A stretch of DNA of 62,266 nucleotides. Origin: Bacteroidota bacterium. Its GTDB lineage: Bacteria; Bacteroidota; Bacteroidia; Cytophagales; Cyclobacteriaceae. Below the pieces are notes generated by a model. The model ran no database searches and was not told the DNA's origin. It saw only the letters and a list, made by a program, of their open reading frames with translations. The stretch spans positions 1 through 62,266 of the forward strand of contig VGMU01000009.1 in assembly GCA_016866385.1 (NCBI GenBank), in the 5' to 3' direction. Of this stretch, positions 53,845 through 62,266 are shown one piece after another (the first letter of the stretch is position 1; each line of letters starts with the position of its first letter). Both the position numbers and the translations under genes were made by a program.

Positions 53845-56800
53845 ATGAAAAATTGGTATCAAAAAAGTCTTTTTTATTTTCTTGGAATAAGCCTTATTCT
53901 AGGTTCAAGTATTTCTGCTTTTGGACAAAAATTTAGCCTTCAAGATTTTCATGCCAACGTAGGTCAAACCAGTACCCACAGTCACTCTGAAAAATGTGCC
54001 CACACCCTAATCGAAGCCCAGCAAGAAAAGGAACTTGGGGTATTGGGAAGCAAAGCCGTATTTGAGGATTGGATCAATCAAAAAATAAATCAAAAAAATC
54101 GACAGCCGCAGCTTTTGATGACTCAAGCAGTACTAAGAGTCATCCCTGTAGTAGTACATGTCATTCACAACGGTACAGCCGTAGGAGTAGAAGCCAACAT
54201 TTCAGATGCGCAGATTTTGGAGCAAATTCGCATTTTAAATGAGGATTTCAGACGATTGAATGCAGATGCAAACAGAACTCCAGAAGAATTTTTACCTGTG
54301 GCAGCAGATGCCAACATTGAATTTATCCTAGCTAAGCAAGATCCCAATGGACTTCCCACCAATGGGATTGTACGACGACAAGGAACTAAAACAACTTATG
54401 GTCCAGAAGATGCAACCCTAATCGGGCAGCTCTCCCAATGGAATCCCGAAGAATACCTCAATATCTGGGTAGTACCCTTGGTATCTCCTTACCTAGGATA
54501 TGCTACATTTCCTACCTCTAACCTACCAGGTCTCAATTTCGCTCCTACTGCAGCCATTCGTGATGGGGTAACTGTAGACTATAGATTCTTTGGGATGGGT
54601 CCCGGCACAGCAGTCAATACCAAAGGCAGAACTGCCACCCATGAAGTAGGGCATTATTTTGGTTTACGTCATATTTGGGGAGATGGAGGTTGTGAAGTAG
54701 ATGACTTTGTCTTGGATACTCCCAATCAAGATAATCCCAACAATATCTGCAATGTCAGTTACTCGAGGTTCTCTTGCGGTAATGTCAACATGATCCAAAA
54801 CTATATGGATTATACACCAGATGCCTGCATGAACCTCTTCACCAAGGGTCAGGTAAATAGATTTGATGTGGTCTTGGCCAATAGTCCCAGAAGAGTGACC
54901 TTGGTCAATAATAGAGCCACAAGAGATCCTCAACTTTCCACTAGAGATGTATCCCTATTGAAGGTTGTTTCTCCTGCAGATGCACTTTGCCAAACCATCA
55001 TTGCACCCCAAGTAGAGGTGCAAAACCGTGGAAATGACTTCGTGACTTCCGTAAGTATAGAATTCAGGTGGAATGGAAGGCTGATTGAAACCAAGCGCTT
55101 TGCAACTAACCTAAGGACAACAGAAAAGGCGATTTTAAATTTTGGTAATTTGGATACCAACGGAGAATTCAATGAATTTGCTTTTACCATCGTACAAGTC
55201 AATGACCTAGCAGACTTGGTGCCTAGCAACAATTCCTTGAGCACCAAACCGGTACAACAAGGTCAATTGACTCTCCCCTACTCCGTGGCTTTGAATACGC
55301 TACCTAGCACCTGGATTATTGGCAATCCAGATCAATCCTTGACCTGGGAAAAAACAACCCTAACCTTGGATGGGGTAGCTCAGCCCAGCTTATTTATTCG
55401 TCATTACGAATACGAGGCCCAAGGGCAACTCGATTACTTTATTTCTCCTCAAATCGACTTGAGCAAGTACCCCAATGCCCAATTGGTATTTGAAGTGGCA
55501 CATGGTCCATATAACCAAGCAGGATTTCAAGACGAATTGTTGATTGCTATTGCTGCAGAATGTAGTGTGGACTTCGATATCATTACTCCTCCTTACAAAA
55601 AAAGTGGAACTAGGCTGCAAACCTCTGATCCTACCGTGGATGAATTTATTCCCAGCTCTGCGACTCAATTCCGAACCGAGCTGGTCAACTTATCTAAGTT
55701 TAAGGATCTAGGGAAAATTAGGCTAGCCTTGGTTACAAAAAATGCCTTTGGAAATAATATTTATCTGAGAAATATCCGAGTACTGGCCAAGGAGGAATTT
55801 AAGTATGAGTTGACTATCAATGAAGTGCTTGCACCAAATCCCATAAGTTCCGGTAACCACGCTCAAGAAATCGTAAAAATCACCAATACAGGCAACTTAC
55901 CGGTATCTAAGTTTCTTTTCTCTAGAAATACCAATAATGCAGGTAACCGCGTATTTCTAGGTTCAGGAACTGCCATCAAACCTGGTGAATCGGTCAATGT
56001 AACCTTGGCCAATTCTACGGTAGATGGAAAAAATAACCTGAAATTTGGAATTTCAGAACCTAATTTTGATCAAAATTTCCCTGCCGCTCCTCAAGTCAAT
56101 TGGTACGATATCGAAAACATAGGAAGGTTGGAAGTGCCCTGGAGGCAAAATTTCAATGCTAGCTCAGACCTCGCTCCTTGGCTGACCATAAATCCTGAAA
56201 ACGATCAGAATGCATGGCAAGTAACTTCAGTAAGCAGTGCAACAGGACCCAATAATGTGGCTAGGATTCAAAATCCTTCTGATGGAAATTCTTATTGGAT
56301 GGGAACTCCAATTTTTGATCTATCGGTAAGCAGGCAGGCTAGTGTATTCTTCGACTTGGCTGCAGGAGCGGTCAATCCGGGCACTACACTTTACCTACTT
56401 GCTAGTGCCAATGAAGGGGAAACATACAAAGTGATCTGGTCAGCTGCCGGGACAGCTCTCAGTACCGTTACTTCGGGCGCTGCCAACCCCAATAGTGCTT
56501 CGGATTACCGAAGAAAATATGTCAACCTTACCGAATTCGCGGGAGAAGGAAAAAAACAAATTCGTTTGGCTTTTGTACTGGATGTTGCAGGAACGCAAAA
56601 TTCACCGGTTTACCTAGACAACCTGGAGCTCTTTTTGAGTGCTAATCCAGATCCTGTAATTCCTGCAGAGCGAAACACCATCATCTATCCAAACCCTGCT
56701 ACAGAGTTTGTCAATATTGCTTTCAACCTCCCCAAAAGAGAAAATGTAAGCATTCAAATTATCTCCGCTACAGGTGCCATCGTGAGGGAATTATCCTTCC

Positions 56801-56916
56801 CCAATACCTTAAACCAAACTTACACCTTCAGTAGGGAGATGTTTACCTCAGGCCTGTACATTTTCAAAATAAATAGTTCAAGTCTGCAGGAAATCAAACG
56901 TGTCCTTATCCAATAA
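53845..56916 (+). CDS. Secreted M43 zinc metalloprotease with T9SS sorting domain
   Basis: 1023 residues. Signal peptide (SLFYFLGISLILGSSISAFGQ). The M43/cytophagalysin catalytic domain has the zinc motif HEVGHYFGLRH (His266, Glu267, His270, His276) and the Met-turn NYMDYTPDACMN. Several beta-sandwich domains follow, and the C-terminus (about 943-1023, IYPNPATEFVNIAF...) is a type A T9SS sorting domain. It is an extracellular protease, likely for nutrient peptides. It starts 12 bp after nfu and ends at a clear terminator. Confidence 0.94.
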   Translation: MKNWYQKSLFYFLGISLILGSSISAFGQKFSLQDFHANVGQTSTHSHSEKCAHTLIEAQQEKELGVLGSKAVFEDWINQKINQKNRQPQLLMTQAVLRVIPVVVHVIHNGTAVGVEANISDAQILEQIRILNEDFRRLNADANRTPEEFLPVAADANIEFILAKQDPNGLPTNGIVRRQGTKTTYGPEDATLIGQLSQWNPEEYLNIWVVPLVSPYLGYATFPTSNLPGLNFAPTAAIRDGVTVDYRFFGMGPGTAVNTKGRTATHEVGHYFGLRHIWGDGGCEVDDFVLDTPNQDNPNNICNVSYSRFSCGNVNMIQNYMDYTPDACMNLFTKGQVNRFDVVLANSPRRVTLVNNRATRDPQLSTRDVSLLKVVSPADALCQTIIAPQVEVQNRGNDFVTSVSIEFRWNGRLIETKRFATNLRTTEKAILNFGNLDTNGEFNEFAFTIVQVNDLADLVPSNNSLSTKPVQQGQLTLPYSVALNTLPSTWIIGNPDQSLTWEKTTLTLDGVAQPSLFIRHYEYEAQGQLDYFISPQIDLSKYPNAQLVFEVAHGPYNQAGFQDELLIAIAAECSVDFDIITPPYKKSGTRLQTSDPTVDEFIPSSATQFRTELVNLSKFKDLGKIRLALVTKNAFGNNIYLRNIRVLAKEEFKYELTINEVLAPNPISSGNHAQEIVKITNTGNLPVSKFLFSRNTNNAGNRVFLGSGTAIKPGESVNVTLANSTVDGKNNLKFGISEPNFDQNFPAAPQVNWYDIENIGRLEVPWRQNFNASSDLAPWLTINPENDQNAWQVTSVSSATGPNNVARIQNPSDGNSYWMGTPIFDLSVSRQASVFFDLAAGAVNPGTTLYLLASANEGETYKVIWSAAGTALSTVTSGAANPNSASDYRRKYVNLTEFAGEGKKQIRLAFVLDVAGTQNSPVYLDNLELFLSANPDPVIPAERNTIIYPNPATEFVNIAFNLPKRENVSIQIISATGAIVRELSFPNTLNQTYTFSREMFTSGLYIFKINSSSLQEIKRVLIQ

Positions 56917-56920
56917 TTCA

Positions 56921-56957
56921 AATACGCCGAGTCCTAGGGTTTGGCGTATTTTTTTTA
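56921..56957 (+). terminator. Rho-independent terminator after the M43 protease
   Basis: AATACGCC (56921-56928) pairs with GGCGTATT (56943-56950), loop of 14 bases, followed by a T-tract to 56956. Confidence 0.85.
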
Positions 56958-57032
56958 GGATATTATTACTTTTTACCACCTTTGTACGTTGATACATCAT
57001 GCGGAAATCTTTACTTCAGCAGTTCTAGAAAA

Positions 57033-57788
57033 ATGAAACCATTTACCCAGCAACTAAAAAAAGTAGGGATCAATTTGGGCATCATCATTGCCATTTCGAT
57101 TACCCTTGGATTTTTATTTCTAAAGGTTTACTTGCCTCTATACACTAACCATGGGGATACGGTAACCGTACCTGACCTAAGCGGTCTAGATTACGAAGAA
57201 GCCATTGAATTGCTCGAAGCTTCTTCTCTGCAATATGAAGTTTCTCCAGACTCTAGTTTCAGCACTGAGCAAGATCCTTTGGCTATTTTAAAGCAACTCC
57301 CTGAGGCAAATGCCTTGGTAAAAAAAGATCGTAAAATTTACCTTACCCTCAACGCTAGAAATGCTCCTATCCTTAAAATGCCAAGCTTGATCAACATGCC
57401 TTTGAAAAATGTGCAAGAAATTTTAGCCAACATTGGTTTGGAGCGAGGAGACATCGTATATGTCCCAGATATAGGGATCAATGTAGTCCTAGAACAACGC
57501 TACAAGGGAGCACCCATAAGAGAAGGTGCTGAAATCCCAAAAGGATCAAAAGTCGATTTGGTGGTTGGAGATGGCATGGGGAATCAATTGCTCAATGCTC
57601 CAAACTTCATTGGTATGGAAGAAGAAGAGGCAGAATTTTTGGCTTTGGGATCAGGGCTTCGAATTGGTAGAAAGACCTATGCTAGAACTGATTCGGTGGC
57701 TGCAGGGAAAATTTATTTGCAAAGCCCCCCTGCAGGAACAGAAGTAAGAACTGGAGACCTAGTGGATCTTTGGGTCGCAAAAAAATAA
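57033..57788 (+). CDS. PASTA-domain membrane protein
   Basis: 251 residues from the ATG at 57033; the frame opens at 56982 but the extra 17 residues are not typical. One transmembrane helix (about 14-35) is followed by three PASTA repeats (VTVPDLSGLDYEEAIELLE, LKMPSLINMPLKNVQEILA and ...NAPNFIGMEEEEAEFLA). PASTA domains bind peptidoglycan or beta-lactams in kinases and PBPs, but no kinase or transpeptidase domain is present. It would be an inner-membrane protein facing the periplasm. It is 3 bp upstream of the split T9SS gene. Confidence 0.88.
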   Translation: MKPFTQQLKKVGINLGIIIAISITLGFLFLKVYLPLYTNHGDTVTVPDLSGLDYEEAIELLEASSLQYEVSPDSSFSTEQDPLAILKQLPEANALVKKDRKIYLTLNARNAPILKMPSLINMPLKNVQEILANIGLERGDIVYVPDIGINVVLEQRYKGAPIREGAEIPKGSKVDLVVGDGMGNQLLNAPNFIGMEEEEAEFLALGSGLRIGRKTYARTDSVAAGKIYLQSPPAGTEVRTGDLVDLWVAKK

Positions 57789-57791
57789 GGG

Positions 57792-58550
57792 GTGAAGAGA
57801 GGGTTTTACCATGTTTTTTTTTGTTGGATGGCCTTGCTTGGCTGGAACGAAACCGTTCTTGCCCAAGTAATAGAGTTTGGGCCCATTGACCGTAATCCAT
57901 GGATTCATCATTCTACTTACCAGCCTCAAGCTAAGGAAAATACCACGGCCACGCTTCCCTTCTGGGATGATTTTTCAAAGGGAATTCAAGCCTCAAAATG
58001 GATTACCAAAGGAGTAAGCTATACAGAAACCATTGGCAATAGGCCTCCCTCCTTAGGTACGGTAGTATTTAATGGGGTAGACAGCGAAGGATCCCCCTAT
58101 TCCGTTCAAGCCAAAGATCAAGGAGAAGCTGATTTTCTGACAAGTTTACCAATAGACTTGACGCTGAGCTCCTCCAGTTCCCAACAGAGTACTTATTTGA
58201 GTTTTTTTTGGCAGGCGGGCGGAAAAGCGGAAGCTCCAGATAGCAATGACCTTTTTATACTTCAAATTTTGGATCCTCAAGGAACTTGGATCACTATCTG
58301 GCAAAAACAGGGCGGTTCGGAACTAGATAGAACTCGTTTTTTTCAGGAAATCATTCAAATAAAACCAGAATGGCAACATGCTTCCTTTCAATTTAGATTT
58401 TTTTCCTCAGGAAGACGGAGTGGACCTTTTGATGCCTGGCTGCTAGATTATGTGTACCTCAACACCCGGCGAAATGCTACAGATCTAAGCTATCCTGATC
58501 GTGCCCTTACTCAAGTTTCTACCCTGCGATTGGGAGAGTTTGGGGCTTAG
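57792..58550 (+). CDS. N-terminal fragment of a split T9SS-secreted protein
   Basis: Starts at a GTG (57792), three bases after the PASTA gene, with a signal peptide (HVFFCWMALLGWNETVLAQ). The mature part is beta-rich and jelly-roll-like. Reading stops at 58550 because a 74-bp duplication shifts the frame. Removing one copy joins it to 58604-59701 as one 611-residue protein with a C-terminal sorting domain. Function unknown. Confidence 0.8.
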   Translation: MKRGFYHVFFCWMALLGWNETVLAQVIEFGPIDRNPWIHHSTYQPQAKENTTATLPFWDDFSKGIQASKWITKGVSYTETIGNRPPSLGTVVFNGVDSEGSPYSVQAKDQGEADFLTSLPIDLTLSSSSSQQSTYLSFFWQAGGKAEAPDSNDLFILQILDPQGTWITIWQKQGGSELDRTRFFQEIIQIKPEWQHASFQFRFFSSGRRSGPFDAWLLDYVYLNTRRNATDLSYPDRALTQVSTLRLGEFGA

Positions 58551-58623
58551 CTACAGATCTAAGCTATCCTGATCGTGCCCTCACTCAAGTTTCTACCCTG
58601 CGATTGGGAGAGTTTGGGGCTTA
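58476..58623. repeat. 74-bp tandem duplication splitting the T9SS gene
   Basis: Copy 1 is 58476-58549 and copy 2 is 58550-58623. They are adjacent and differ at one base (T 58508, C 58582). The 74-bp length shifts the frame. Confidence 0.97.
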
Positions 58624-59701
58624 TCCATGGGAACTTCTAGAAAAAAACCAGACAGGGAAATGGACACCCGTAAGAAGTGAGTTTCAAAACCTAGAAAATC
58701 GATTCAAGGCCATGGAATATTCCATTACCCTACGCGATAGCACGGGAAACACCTTGCTTCCTATCAATGCTACTACCCCCTTCAATCCTGTTCCCAATGC
58801 CTTGGAAAGAAGAAGTATAGTGAGTAGGACTTTTACAGAAATTCCTCTTCCTAAGTTAGCTGGAGATCTTTTTGTAGAAACTTCCCTCATTACGGGAGAT
58901 GGCCTTCTTTTCGAAATCAATGCTTCGGATACGGTACGATACCCTCAAGTTGATTTTCGAGACAACGATAGGGTAAGTACTCGCTTTGCATTGCGAGATT
59001 ACTTTGCATATGACCAAGGGGTAGCCGATTATGCTGCGGGAGTAAATCAAAAAGCTGGGCAACTCGCAGTGCAATATACCAGTCCAGAAAGTGTCTTTCT
59101 TAAGGGAATTTCCATAAATTTTACCAACTCCAGGCAAATAAATCAGACAATAGATTTAAAAGTTTGGTCTGACCTTAGCAAAAAACCCTTGTATTCGAAA
59201 GAAGTGGTTATAACGGCCAAAAAGCAGGGGGAATCCATTCATTATTTTCCCTTGGAGCAAGTCATATCCATAACAGGCACATTTTATGTAGGCTTCACCC
59301 AGTTTACCAACGACTTCCTGCAGGTAGGACTAGATAAAAGCAATGACCGCGGAGATAAAATATATTACAATGTTGGAGGAGGTTGGCAGCAAAATAAGGA
59401 GGTCAAAGGAGCATTGCTCATTAGACCGCACATCAGCAAGACGGGCAAAGCCAGTGGAGAAGTAATTCCAGAAAATACCCTTAGGATTTATCCCAATCCA
59501 GTAGTTCAAGAAGTGATGGTAGAAGGTAAATTTACCAAGCTCCAGGTGTTGGATGCCTTTGGAAGGGAAGTAATACTTCCAAGAAGTTCGCAAGGCAATG
59601 GTGAAAAGCTTAATTTTACAGGGCAGCTTCCTGGACTATACTTTTTGTATGTACAGGGAGAGTCAGGAGTATCAACTTACCGAATCATTGTTAGCAATTA
59701 A
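58604..59701 (+). CDS. C-terminal fragment of the split T9SS-secreted protein
   Basis: The apparent start is a TTG inside the second repeat copy and is probably not a real start. The segment ends with a type A T9SS sorting domain (about the last 75 residues, LRIYPNPVVQEVMVEG...). It belongs with 57792-58550. If the duplication is real the gene is a pseudogene; if it is an assembly join the gene is intact. Confidence 0.8.
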   Translation: MGEFGAYPWELLEKNQTGKWTPVRSEFQNLENRFKAMEYSITLRDSTGNTLLPINATTPFNPVPNALERRSIVSRTFTEIPLPKLAGDLFVETSLITGDGLLFEINASDTVRYPQVDFRDNDRVSTRFALRDYFAYDQGVADYAAGVNQKAGQLAVQYTSPESVFLKGISINFTNSRQINQTIDLKVWSDLSKKPLYSKEVVITAKKQGESIHYFPLEQVISITGTFYVGFTQFTNDFLQVGLDKSNDRGDKIYYNVGGGWQQNKEVKGALLIRPHISKTGKASGEVIPENTLRIYPNPVVQEVMVEGKFTKLQVLDAFGREVILPRSSQGNGEKLNFTGQLPGLYFLYVQGESGVSTYRIIVSN

Positions 59702-59702
59702 T

Positions 59703-60005
59703 ATGGAAGACATTACTGTAAGTGAATTAAAAGAAAGAATAGAAAGTGGTAAACCTTTTCACTTCATAGACGTGCGTGAAGAGTGGGAATACGAAGAAGA
59801 CAACTTGGGTGCCAATAACATTCCCTTAGGCCAACTTCCTCAGCAATTGGCTCAACTGGATGGATTAAAAAATCAGGAAATCATCGTCCATTGCCGCTCC
59901 GGAGCAAGAAGTGGGAATGCCAAACAGTTTTTAGAATCCAAAGGATTTAATAAGGTTCGTAACGTAGTGGGTGGTATTTTGGCTTTCAGAGCCTTGCCTG
60001 AATAG
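59703..60005 (+). CDS. Rhodanese-like domain protein
   Basis: 100 residues from the ATG at 59703, one base after the previous stop; the longer open frame upstream is a shadow of the T9SS gene. A single rhodanese domain with FIDVREEWEY and the active-site loop HCRSGARSG (Cys64). Such proteins carry sulfane sulfur or act in redox/thiosulfate chemistry. It is cytoplasmic, as no signal is seen. Confidence 0.92.
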   Translation: MEDITVSELKERIESGKPFHFIDVREEWEYEEDNLGANNIPLGQLPQQLAQLDGLKNQEIIVHCRSGARSGNAKQFLESKGFNKVRNVVGGILAFRALPE

Positions 60006-60026
60006 TGACAACCAATTCTAGGGCAA

Positions 60027-60239
60027 ATTGTACATTATACCAAGTACCAAGTACAAAGTATGGATCCGAGTTGTGCTATGTTTCAGGTAGGTAATCAAAT
60101 GTGAGGTACGAAATAAGGACTAATATCGAACAGCTATCGTCAATTGAAGATTCTTGAAGTAGTTCTCAGCCAACCCATTTCGAAATCCAATCTTCATTTT
60201 TAAGATACTTGGTACATTGTACTTCGTACTTTGTACAAA
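60027..60239. repeat. Inverted-repeat element of about 213 bp
   Basis: The 35-bp end at 60027-60061 is the reverse complement of 60205-60239 at 27 of 35 positions. Both ends are built from repeating AAGTAC / GTACAA units. The interior holds no gene. It lies in the 249-bp gap between the rhodanese and M50 genes. Confidence 0.65.
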
Positions 60240-60254
60240 GTTTTAAGTACAAAT

Positions 60255-61364
60255 TCAACTCATCTGAAAAGGCTGAGGAGAAAAGCAAAGGATAAACACC
60301 AATATGGCTATCCATCCTAGCACTTTTCTGTTTCTGTCTACCGCTTGGAATCCTTGCACCTCAGGATGGTTGATTCCCATTACCCTTCCCAACAAAAATC
60401 CAAAAAACAACCAGCCAGGATATCCTTCCCAAGCAGGTTGAACAAATACCAGCAGGTATTGAAAGGCACCTATGCTCAAGGCTAGGGTCACCCTATTGAG
60501 GGTAGATAGGCTGGATTTAGAAAAGCAGAAGTATAGAAAACCAAGGTACAAAGGTATCCGAAGGAGCAGATCATCCACGGGTAAGGAAGGCCGTATCACC
60601 CCCAAGCCAGCAAAGGTCATGAACCCAGAAAAAGTAATTAGAGAAATTCGTGCATGGGACTTAGGAAATAACCCAAAAAGCACATGCCCTCCGTCCAGTT
60701 GCCCTATGGGCAGAAGGTTGAGTGCTGTAAAAAATAAAGCCAAATAGCCTGCAAACAAAAAGGGATAATGAATCAATTCCGACATGGAAGGCAAGCGATT
60801 TGGGTCTGCAAGCAGCTCTCCCATAGCCCAAAAGAGCAAGTTATTTCCTAACTCAAACTCCAAGGCATCTTCTCCGTAGCCTTTAAAGTTTGGGTCTGCA
60901 TATTCGGGATGGATCTCATAGAGGTACTCAGGTCCAGGTAAGGTCAGCATGCCGTAGGTCAAGACACCAAATGCAACCACAAAACCAGCAAGTGGGCCTG
61001 CAATTCCAATATCAAAGTATTTTTTACGACTACTAACCCTTCCTTTCATACGGATGATGGCACCAAAGGTCCCTAAGGAGGGACTTCCCAAAAATCCCAA
61101 CCAAGCAGGAATAAAATAAGGTAAAGTACAGCGTACCTTGTGGTAGATGGATGTAATCAGGTGTCCCAATTCGTGCACCAATAAAATCCCCACAAATGGT
61201 ACGGAAAAGGTTAAAGAACGGATGAAATAGGTCCAGGTCAGCGCCGCTTCTCCTGAGGCCAAGATGGATTTACCATACAACCACTCTGCCCCCGCCAAGG
61301 TGGTAGTCAAAAGGGTAAGAAGCAATAATAGGGAATGAATTAGGTACTCTTTAGTGGTATACAT
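60255..61364 (-). CDS. M50 family site-2 zinc metalloprotease
   Basis: 369 residues from the ATG at 61364; a TTG two codons upstream is possible. Multi-pass membrane protein with the zinc motif HELGH (His64, Glu65, His68) in one helix and the conserved LLPIGQLDGGH in a later helix, which gives the aspartate ligand. Site-2 proteases cut transmembrane segments, often of anti-sigma factors. It overlaps the HAD gene by 14 bp, so they are co-translated. Confidence 0.92.
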   Translation of the reverse strand: MYTTKEYLIHSLLLLLTLLTTTLAGAEWLYGKSILASGEAALTWTYFIRSLTFSVPFVGILLVHELGHLITSIYHKVRCTLPYFIPAWLGFLGSPSLGTFGAIIRMKGRVSSRKKYFDIGIAGPLAGFVVAFGVLTYGMLTLPGPEYLYEIHPEYADPNFKGYGEDALEFELGNNLLFWAMGELLADPNRLPSMSELIHYPFLFAGYLALFFTALNLLPIGQLDGGHVLFGLFPKSHARISLITFSGFMTFAGLGVIRPSLPVDDLLLRIPLYLGFLYFCFSKSSLSTLNRVTLALSIGAFQYLLVFVQPAWEGYPGWLFFGFLLGRVMGINHPEVQGFQAVDRNRKVLGWIAILVFILCFSPQPFQMS

Positions 61365-61986
61365 CTGCAAAAAAATCTAAAAGTGTATGGGGGCCTTCTA
61401 CCCGAATGGATGGAATCCCTACAGCGGCAGCCCCATCCACGTTGGCTAAAAGATCATCGAAAAAAAGAATCTGTGATGGATCAACTCCCACTGTATCCAC
61501 TAGGTGTTGGTAGATCGCCCGATCCGGCTTAGCCAAGCCTACCTGGTGGCTGTAAAAAACCCAATCAAAGAGTGAAGAGAAATTATCCATCCCGTACTCT
61601 TGGGCAAGCATGACTTCTACCGCTTGGATGTGGATTTCGTTGGTATTGCTGAGGATGGCCACTTGATATTGGGATTTAAGTTTCCTAACCAAATCCAATC
61701 GGTAAGCAGGCAGACTTCCCAAAAGGCTATTCCAAAGCGCATCTACCTCATTATCTGACCAATCTTGCTCAAAGTAGTCTCGAAAGGCATTGCGAAAGCT
61801 TGGAGAATCTATTTCTCCCCTTTCGTAAGCTTTGTGGAATTCAGCAGCATAGCATTGATCTACCTTGGGATGCAGGGCATTGGGAAGGACCGACTTCATC
61901 TGGGACATGGCTTTGGCATAATCGATGTCGATCAGCACATTGCCCAAATCAAAGACGATTAGCTCTAGGTCTGGCCTTATTTTCAT
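61351..61986 (-). CDS. HAD family hydrolase (subfamily IA phosphatase)
   Basis: 211 residues from the ATG at 61986; a TTG two codons earlier is possible. HAD motifs: I VFDLGNVLIDID (nucleophile Asp13), II LSNTN, III GLAKPD, IV FFDD. The cap sits between motifs I and II. It is a cytoplasmic phosphatase of unknown substrate. It is upstream of the M50 protease in the same transcript. Confidence 0.9.
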   Translation of the reverse strand: MKIRPDLELIVFDLGNVLIDIDYAKAMSQMKSVLPNALHPKVDQCYAAEFHKAYERGEIDSPSFRNAFRDYFEQDWSDNEVDALWNSLLGSLPAYRLDLVRKLKSQYQVAILSNTNEIHIQAVEVMLAQEYGMDNFSSLFDWVFYSHQVGLAKPDRAIYQHLVDTVGVDPSQILFFDDLLANVDGAAAVGIPSIRVEGPHTLLDFFADVYH

Positions 61987-62097
61987 CCGCAAGGAAGGTT
62001 GATAAATTCAACTCAAATATGTAACATTGCAGTCCCAAAACCAAGGTCATTAAGGTAATCACCCCAGATTTTGATTTAATGGGAAATCCCAAAATTT

Positions 62098-62171
62098 GGG
62101 CCTATAGCTCATTCGGTTAGAGCAACTGACTCATAATCAGTAGGTGCTTGGTTCGATTCCAAGTGGGCCCA
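62098..62171 (+). tRNA. tRNA with CAU anticodon (Ile2 or Met)
   Basis: 74 nt, complete cloverleaf: acceptor GGGCCTA/TGGGCCC, D-stem GCTC/GAGC, anticodon stem ACTGA/TCAGT with loop CTCATAA, T-stem CTTGG/CCAAG with TTCGATT, discriminator A. CCA is not encoded. The C4-G69 and C5-G68 pairs favour tRNA-Ile2 (lysidine-modified) over elongator Met, but this is not decisive. Confidence 0.93.
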
Positions 62172-62266
62172 CTTCATATTCAGGCACTTACGCGTAAATT
62201 ATTTGGAGTGTTTTTTTTTAGATGCATACTTTTTGCACAAACATCAGCCCTTAGTGCCTTGATATA
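62172..62266. other. Window end, no feature seen
   Basis: The 95 bp after the tRNA carry a T-run (GTTTTTTTTT) but no clear hairpin and no gene. Confidence 0.5.

Noticed and set aside
60027..60239. CRISPR-like array
   Set aside because: The GTAC-type units are short, degenerate and in inverted arms without regular spacers or cas genes.

Overview
The window comes from a Bacteroidota chromosome, most likely Cytophagales close to the Cyclobacteriaceae (the family level is inference). Supporting signs are type IX secretion (T9SS) C-terminal sorting domains on three proteins, a SusE-type starch-binding lipoprotein, TonB/carboxypeptidase-regulatory receptor architecture, A/T-rich leaders with almost no Shine-Dalgarno sequences, and TAnnTTTG-type -7 promoter elements. 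Most of it is ordinary housekeeping sequence. I see no prophage, insertion sequence, CRISPR array or integrase.

Layout. 1-10.4 kb: 3'-truncated LysM protein (-), then a plus-strand run: nfeD, a PlsC-like acyltransferase, gatC, a large membrane-TPR fusion, a LolD-like ABC ATPase, a PduO-type cobalamin adenosyltransferase, ilvE, a small exported protein and prfB with its programmed frameshift. 10.4-19.8 kb: MFS exporter, Xaa-Pro peptidase, MATE pump, NUDIX hydrolase, Lrp regulator, TPR protein, a DUF2256/DUF2805 pair of tiny genes, sterol-desaturase-like hydroxylase and a TauE-type permease. 20-31 kb: two universal stress proteins, a Crp-type regulator, an iron block (TonB receptor, feoA, feoB and a 38-residue Feo-associated protein), a flippase, and a sigma factor/anti-sigma/periplasmic-sensor trio. 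31-47.6 kb: mscL and oligopeptidase B, then a carbohydrate block: mgsA-pfkA, alpha-amylase, fba, T9SS amylase, SusE, LacI regulator, GH31 glucosidase and an SLC45-like sugar permease. LacI-type operators lie on both sides of lacI. 47.6-62.3 kb: surE, ribBA, dnaG, mrp, nfu, a T9SS M43 metalloprotease, a PASTA protein, a split T9SS protein, a rhodanese, an M50 protease, a HAD phosphatase and a CAU-anticodon tRNA.

The carbohydrate block reads as one pathway. Secreted and periplasmic amylases cut starch, SusE binds it, the permease imports maltodextrins, GH31 releases glucose, and pfkA/fba (with mgsA as overflow) feed glycolysis. The expected SusC/SusD import pair is absent from the window.

The most unusual signal is a set of six short direct duplications (28-118 bp, most with 0-1 mismatch) spread over the window. 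At least two break reading frames that are restored exactly when one copy is removed. They may be assembly joins between strain variants or real micro-duplications. Other points worth attention are the CnrYXH-like sigma module, the operators around lacI, and an inverted-repeat element at 60.0-60.2 kb.
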